Source of the DNA: Streptomyces marokkonensis
GTDB lineage: Bacteria; Actinomycetota; Actinomycetes; Streptomycetales; Streptomycetaceae
NCBI RefSeq assembly: GCF_008312835.1
Contig: NZ_VSKS01000007.1
Span: 186,001 to 250,000 of the forward strand
DNA length: 64,000 nt
Direction: 5' to 3'
The position numbers and the translations under genes were made by a program. This document shows, piece after piece, positions 60,090 to 64,000 of the stretch (position 1 is its first letter; the number at the start of each line of letters is the position of its first letter). The notes beneath the pieces are model-generated. The model worked only from the letters and a program-made list of their open reading frames with translations. It was not told the DNA's origin and did not search any database.

Positions 60090-61823
60090 ATGGCGGCTGC
60101 GCGTGGTGAGCGCGCCCCCGGCGGCGGGCACGCCGGGGCGATCCCCGGCAAGACGGTCGGTGACATGCTCGCGGTGCTCGGCACGGGTGCCTACGTCGTG
60201 GACGCGCAGGGCCGCATCGTGGCCGTCAACGCCGTCGCCGAGGGGCTGCTCGGCCGGCCCGCCGCGCAGCTCCTCAAAGGGGACGCCCACGACCTGCTGC
60301 ACCGGAACGCCCGCGGGGAGTCGATTCCCAGGGCGCAGTGCCGTATGCGGCCGGCCTTCATGGCGGGTCGTCCGGCCCAGGCCGATCTGGAGTGGTTCGA
60401 ACGTGGGGACGGATCACTGATGGCCGTGTCATGGACGCTCAGTCCCGTCGACCTCGGCGGCGACGACGCGTCCATGCTCGTCCTGTTCCAGCCCCGGGAC
60501 GAGCCCGCCGACCTCGCGGCACGGCCCGAAGCGAGTGACGGACTGCTGCAGGAGCTCGAACGGCTGGCGCTGCTGGCGGAGATGACCACGCAGCTGACTT
60601 CCACCCTGTCCGTCGACGAGGCGCTGCAGCGTCTCGTGTCCCTCGTCCTGCCCCGGCTGGCGGACTGGGCGGTGATCGACCTGATCAGCGAACGCGACGA
60701 GGTGTGGCGCAGCAAGGTGGTGCATATGGAGAACGGCACCGCGGTGTCCCGCCGGGACCTCGAGGGACCGATGGCACCGGTGCCCTCCGAATCACTCATG
60801 CCGTTGTCCCGGGCCCTTCGGGGCGTGGCCTCGACGATCGCCGAACCGCGGACGTACGAGCGGTCCCCCGACACCGGCATCGCGGTCGAGCAACGCCGTC
60901 TCTTCGAGGCCACGGGCATGCACTCGGCAGCCATCGCACCGATCCGGGGCCTGCGGGAGGTCCTCGGGGCCCTGACCCTGGGCCGGTCCGAACGCCCGGA
61001 GAAGTTCACCCCCGCCGATCTCGCACTGGTGGAGGACATCACCCGGCGCGCCGGCCTGGCCCTGGACAACGCCCGCCTCTACCAGCGGCAGCGCAAGGTG
61101 GCCGAAACCATGCAGCGGTACCTGCTGCCGCAGCTTCCGCGCGTGCCGGGGCTGGAGATGACCTCCCGCTACCTGCCCGCGCCGGACGCCTCCCACGTGG
61201 GCGGTGACTGGTACGACGCCTTCGCCCTCGCGGACGACGCCACCGCCCTCGTGATCGGCGACGTCTCCGGCCACGACCTGGACGCCGCGGCGGGCATGTC
61301 CCAACTGCGCAACGTCCTTCGCTCGTACGCCTGGGCCCAGAAGGAACCACCCAGCCGCATCGTCGAACGCGTGGACCGGGCGGTGCTCAGCATCACCGAC
61401 GTCTCCATGGCCACGCTCGTGTTCGCCACCCTCGTACCGGGCGAGGACGGGCAGTGGGAGATGCAGTGGACCAACGCGGGCCATCCGCCGCCGCTGCTGG
61501 TCACCCGTGAGGGCGTGGCCCGCTACCTCGCCGAGGGCAGCGGCATGCTCCTGGGCACCGGCACGAACCGGCCGCGCTCGGACACCTCCGAGACGCTGCC
61601 GCTGGGTTCCACCCTCGTGCTGTACACGGACGGACTCGTCGAATCACCCAGCCACCCCATCGACGAGGGCCTGGAACGCCTGCGCCGGCATGCCGCCGCC
61701 CTGGCCCACCGGCCGGTGGAGACCTTCACCGACGAACTGCTCAGCAGGACGCGGCCGCCCGACAACGACGACGACGTCGCCCTCCTGGCACTGCGGGTCG
61801 GTACCCGCCCCGGGGCCGGGTGA
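60090..61823 (+). CDS. PAS-GAF-SpoIIE phosphatase (RsbU-like)
   Basis: A 577-residue protein. PAS at about 25-135 (GAYVVDAQGRIVAVNAVAE), GAF at about 160-340 (LTSTLSVDEALQRLVSLVLP; IRGLREVLGALTLGRSE), then PP2C/SpoIIE at about 355-570 with metal-binding Asp in GGDWYDAFAL and VIGDVSGHDLDAAAGMSQLR, NAGHPPPLL and DNDDDVALLAL. It dephosphorylates STAS proteins in response to a small-molecule or redox signal sensed by PAS/GAF. ATG 60090 has GGAGGGG upstream. It lies 185 bp after the STAS gene and likely feeds the same network as the hybrid protein. Confidence 0.93.
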   Translation: MAAARGERAPGGGHAGAIPGKTVGDMLAVLGTGAYVVDAQGRIVAVNAVAEGLLGRPAAQLLKGDAHDLLHRNARGESIPRAQCRMRPAFMAGRPAQADLEWFERGDGSLMAVSWTLSPVDLGGDDASMLVLFQPRDEPADLAARPEASDGLLQELERLALLAEMTTQLTSTLSVDEALQRLVSLVLPRLADWAVIDLISERDEVWRSKVVHMENGTAVSRRDLEGPMAPVPSESLMPLSRALRGVASTIAEPRTYERSPDTGIAVEQRRLFEATGMHSAAIAPIRGLREVLGALTLGRSERPEKFTPADLALVEDITRRAGLALDNARLYQRQRKVAETMQRYLLPQLPRVPGLEMTSRYLPAPDASHVGGDWYDAFALADDATALVIGDVSGHDLDAAAGMSQLRNVLRSYAWAQKEPPSRIVERVDRAVLSITDVSMATLVFATLVPGEDGQWEMQWTNAGHPPPLLVTREGVARYLAEGSGMLLGTGTNRPRSDTSETLPLGSTLVLYTDGLVESPSHPIDEGLERLRRHAAALAHRPVETFTDELLSRTRPPDNDDDVALLALRVGTRPGAG

Positions 61824-61913
61824 CGAACACGTCCGACCGTACTGGACGGGGCGTCCCCGGTTTCGGCGCGATCGCGTGCGGTGAAGCAGCGTGACGGGGG
61901 TACCGGCAGGGCA

Positions 61914-62195
61914 ATGCGTGATGCCACGGCCGGGAGGGTGACGTTGGACAGGACGAGTCAATTGCGACAGCTCAGGAGCGTGTACGCGGGAGGTGTCGTC
62001 GCCTGGACCTCCTGTCTGCTGCTGACCACGGTCCAGGGCGGGGGGTCGGCACGACAGACGGTGGTGCTGCTCGGGCTGCTCGCCGTCTTCCTCGTCCTGC
62101 TGCTGTGGTCGACCTGGTGCCTGTGGGAAGCCGGTACGCGCGTCCCCGCGGCCGGGGCGGGAGGAACGGCGAACGCACAGGCCGACCAGCCTTGA
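61914..62195 (+). CDS. Small two-helix membrane protein
   Basis: About 93 residues. Two hydrophobic helices (SVYAGGVVAWTSCLLLTTV, then VVLLGLLAVFLVLLLWSTW) separated by GGGSARQT, with an Ala/Gly-rich tail. The start is uncertain: ATG 61914, GTG 61881 upstream, or TTG 61941 behind GGGAGGG. No family recognised. It is followed by an exceptional hairpin. Confidence 0.65.
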   Translation: MRDATAGRVTLDRTSQLRQLRSVYAGGVVAWTSCLLLTTVQGGGSARQTVVLLGLLAVFLVLLLWSTWCLWEAGTRVPAAGAGGTANAQADQP

Positions 62196-62221
62196 CGAGT
62201 ACCGCGGCAGCCGCTGAGCCG

Positions 62222-62276
62222 GACGCCGTAAGCCCCTGCCGCCGAACTCTGTTCGGCGGCAGGGGCTTACGGCGTC
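62222..62276. terminator. Perfect 26-bp stem hairpin, bidirectional terminator
   Basis: Positions 62222-62247 and 62251-62276 are exact reverse complements around a 3-base loop (TCT). It lies between two converging genes (stops at 62195 and 62318). No T-run on either side. Confidence 0.85.
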
Positions 62277-62315
62277 AATCGGCGTGTGCCTCAAGAGGCT
62301 TGAGTGCTCCGGAGG

Positions 62316-62555
62316 TCAGAACGGCAGCCGTCCGCGCGCCCGTCGACCCGCGGAGCCGCTGCGGCCGACCGCGCGGGAACTGGAACGGAACGGCTTGCTG
62401 AAGAGGCGCCCGAGCGGCCCCGGAGCCTTGGACCCGGCCCGGGAGCCGACGCCGAGGACGCGTTGCGTTCCGTTCTGCGGGTGTCGCGACAGGCGTGGGA
62501 CGAGGAAAGCGAGGACGGCGATGACGACGCAGACGACAACGATGCCGACGACCAT
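62316..62555 (-). CDS. DUF6411 family small membrane protein
   Basis: A 79-residue protein. One N-terminal helix (VVGIVVVCVVIAVLAFLVPR, residues 2-21) is followed by a basic Arg/Ser/Gly-rich cytosolic tail (LFSKPFRSSSRAVGRSGSAG). This is the pattern of the Streptomyces-specific DUF6411 proteins. ATG 62555 has GGAGG eight bases upstream. Function unknown. Confidence 0.82.
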   Translation of the reverse strand: MVVGIVVVCVVIAVLAFLVPRLSRHPQNGTQRVLGVGSRAGSKAPGPLGRLFSKPFRSSSRAVGRSGSAGRRARGRLPF

Positions 62556-62738
62556 GGTGGATGCCTCCAGAGTCAGTGGTGCGGACGCCGGACCGGTTGG
62601 TCCGTGTGAGACCGCTTGCCCCGATTCCGGCCGGACACGCGCCCGAAGTCGGCGCCCGCGGCGGCAGGGGAAGCGGGGTGGGGGCCGGGCCCGTCCGGTG
62701 GTCACGGGCGGAGCCCGACCCCCACGTCGACCGCAGGA

Positions 62739-63230
62739 TCAGGCCTCGACGATGCGGCGGACGTTCTCCACGGAGCCGCAGTCGGCCTTCAGCCGGCGCT
62801 CACGTTCCTCCCAGAAGGCCGCGCCGAGTTCCTCACGCCGCTCCATCGCCACGTTCTCCCGCGCCTGGTTGAGAATGGTGCGTTCCTCCTCGTCGGCGTG
62901 ATGGGTCACGGCCTCGACGAGTTCCTCCAGCTTCGTGTCCCACTCCTCGGAGCCGATCTCCCGCACTTCGAGCAGTTCCAGCAGGGCCTTGTTCCCCTCG
63001 TCGTGCTCGTGCTCTCCGTGCTCGACTTCTTCGTCGTCGATGTTCTTGTACCGCTTCAGGGCGGGGTACACCTGGGCCTCCTCGGCCAATGCGTGCGCGA
63101 TCAGCAGGTCCGCGAATTCGCGCAACGCGGAGGCCCGGTCGGCCTCGACACTTCGCATCTCACGGAAGAGGTCCTCCATACGCCGGTGGTCCTGGAGGAT
63201 GAGTTCGACGACGTCCGAAGTCTCGGCCAT
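62739..63230 (-). CDS. Hemerythrin HHE domain protein
   Basis: A 163-residue protein. The diiron/oxo-site residues are spread on four helices: VELILQDHRRMEDLFREM (His15), LLIAHALAEEAQVYPALK (His and Glu), an acidic loop with EHGEHEHDEG, and AVTHHADEEERTILNQAR. These proteins bind O2/NO or peroxide in the cytosol. AAGGAAAGGAG lies upstream of ATG 63230. It is adjacent to the GlsB gene on the same strand; the two are separated by a terminator. Confidence 0.92.
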   Translation of the reverse strand: MAETSDVVELILQDHRRMEDLFREMRSVEADRASALREFADLLIAHALAEEAQVYPALKRYKNIDDEEVEHGEHEHDEGNKALLELLEVREIGSEEWDTKLEELVEAVTHHADEEERTILNQARENVAMERREELGAAFWEERERRLKADCGSVENVRRIVEA

Positions 63231-63348
63231 GGGACTGTGCTCCTTTCCTTGGGAAAAACTCTGCGCCTACCGCATGCCCTCCAGCCGCATTGAGTACTCC
63301 TGACTTTGTGAGGGCCGTACGGTCCGGTCGAATACGTGCGTGCAGACG

Positions 63349-63380
63349 CGAGCGCCCCCGTCCGAAGACGGGGGCGCTCG
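63349..63380 (-). terminator. Hairpin after the GlsB gene
   Basis: CGAGCGCCCCCGTC (63349-63362) pairs perfectly with GACGGGGGCGCTCG (63367-63380) around CGAA, a 14-bp stem. Confidence 0.8.
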
Positions 63381-63431
63381 AATGCGGCACGTCGGAATGT
63401 CCCGTGCCGGCTTTCGCCGACCGTGGCGCCG

Positions 63432-63716
63432 TTATGCGTGGGCGTGTCCGCGACGATGCCCACGGCCGGTGAACGCCCGGTACAGCGCCAGGAGAATGAC
63501 GGAGCCGATAATGGCCGCGATCCACGTGGAAAGGTCGAAGAAGCCGTCGATGGAGTCGACCCCGAAGATCACCTTGCCGAGGAAGCCGCCCAGAAGCCCT
63601 CCCGCGATACCGATGAGCATGGTGATGATGATCCCGCCCGGGTCCTTACCCGGCATGAGCGCCTTGGCAATGGCCCCGGCGAGCAGACCGATGACTATCC
63701 ACGCGATGATGCCCAT
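63432..63716 (-). CDS. GlsB/YeaQ/YmgE family membrane protein
   Basis: A 94-residue protein with three helices: IIAWIVIGLLAGAIAKALMP, then GGIIITMLIGIAGGLLGGFL, and AAIIGSVILLALYRAF with a His/Arg-rich end (GRGHRRGHAHA). The PGKDPGG turn after helix 1 is a family hallmark. It is a general stress-associated inner-membrane protein. AAGGAG stands about eight bases before ATG 63716. Confidence 0.92.
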   Translation of the reverse strand: MGIIAWIVIGLLAGAIAKALMPGKDPGGIIITMLIGIAGGLLGGFLGKVIFGVDSIDGFFDLSTWIAAIIGSVILLALYRAFTGRGHRRGHAHA

Positions 63717-64000
63717 CTCACACTCTCCTTGTAGCTGTCGCTTCGACAACCGTGTATCCCCGGATTGCGACTTCTAACGGGAATCGATGGCGAAGCCGGG
63801 CGGGCGCTCGGACGGAACTGACGAGTAATCAACGGATTCCGGCAGCGCGCCACCGCCGTCCACGGGTATCGAGGACACCCGCCTGATGTGCCAAGTCCTC
63901 CCCAGCAAGGCGGAGTTCAGCGCATCCACGCACTCCGCGCCTGCTCCGCCATGTGCCGGCCGTGAGGGGTCAGCCGGTGGCGGCCAGACGGCGCCGGAGT
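63717..64000. other. Right edge without an assigned gene
   Basis: Contains the upstream region of the GlsB gene. A minus-strand frame with its stop at 63774-63776 is open to the window edge (about 75 codons), but has weaker codon bias than real genes here and no family resemblance; it may be the end of a gene whose body lies to the right. Confidence 0.3.

Noticed and set aside
1-64000. tRNA, rRNA, IS element, integrase or prophage
   Set aside because: None of the expected genes, terminal inverted repeats or RNA secondary-structure signatures was found on reading both strands.

Overview
The window is high-GC actinomycete chromosome, almost certainly Streptomyces. The evidence is very strong third-position GC, many GTG starts, leaderless-looking promoters, and typical Streptomyces families (DUF6411, DUF664/DinB, SpoIIE phosphatases with STAS partners, DUF4139 pairs, a Cys-less L33). 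I see no rRNA, tRNA, CRISPR array, insertion sequence or phage gene. The content looks like a chromosome-arm stretch of accessory, stress and redox genes, with several gene fragments (LytR C-terminal domain, Nudix, methyltransferase) that mark local decay.

Layout. 1-5.3 kb: end of an M56 peptidase gene; a minus-strand stress group (helix-hairpin-helix protein, Spo0M, TerB, exported protein) with one palindromic operator repeated twice; a CNNM/CBS transporter. 5.3-12.4 kb: MMPL exporter, haloperoxidase-type hydrolase, DUF998 protein, and a TetR/FAD-monooxygenase pair separated by a phased operator array. 12.8-25.4 kb: a tight five-gene operon (DUF4132 protein, 1682-residue protein, MoxR ATPase, DUF5682-VWA fusion, SWIM zinc-finger protein), the most interesting system here. 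25.4-38.6 kb: many single-gene units (AraC, FAD reductase, Nudix, DmpA peptidase, hydrolases, OsmC, TOPRIM protein, methyltransferase, L33, SnoaL) and an AurF-like diiron protein next to an FprB-type ferredoxin reductase. 38.6-49.6 kb: two tandem DUF4139 proteins, ketopantoate reductase, a Pro-rich surface protein with 75-bp repeats, DoxX, two DinB proteins, methyltransferase, TerC. 49.9-54.6 kb: two secreted carbohydrate-related proteins sharing a nearly identical ricin-B lectin tail. 54.7-61.8 kb: a partner-switching cluster (two STAS proteins, a 1384-residue kinase/phosphatase hybrid, an RsbU-like phosphatase). 61.9-64 kb: small membrane proteins, hemerythrin and GlsB.

How they work together. 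The MoxR/VWA/SWIM operon has four consecutive joins with ATGA overlaps or a 5-bp gap, so its products are probably made in ratio and act as one ATP-driven complex; it resembles the uncharacterised yehI-yehL-yehM-yehP-yehQ region of E. coli, with yehM and yehP fused. The partner-switching genes probably control an alternative sigma factor. TerB, TerC, Spo0M, OsmC, hemerythrin and GlsB fit a general stress theme.
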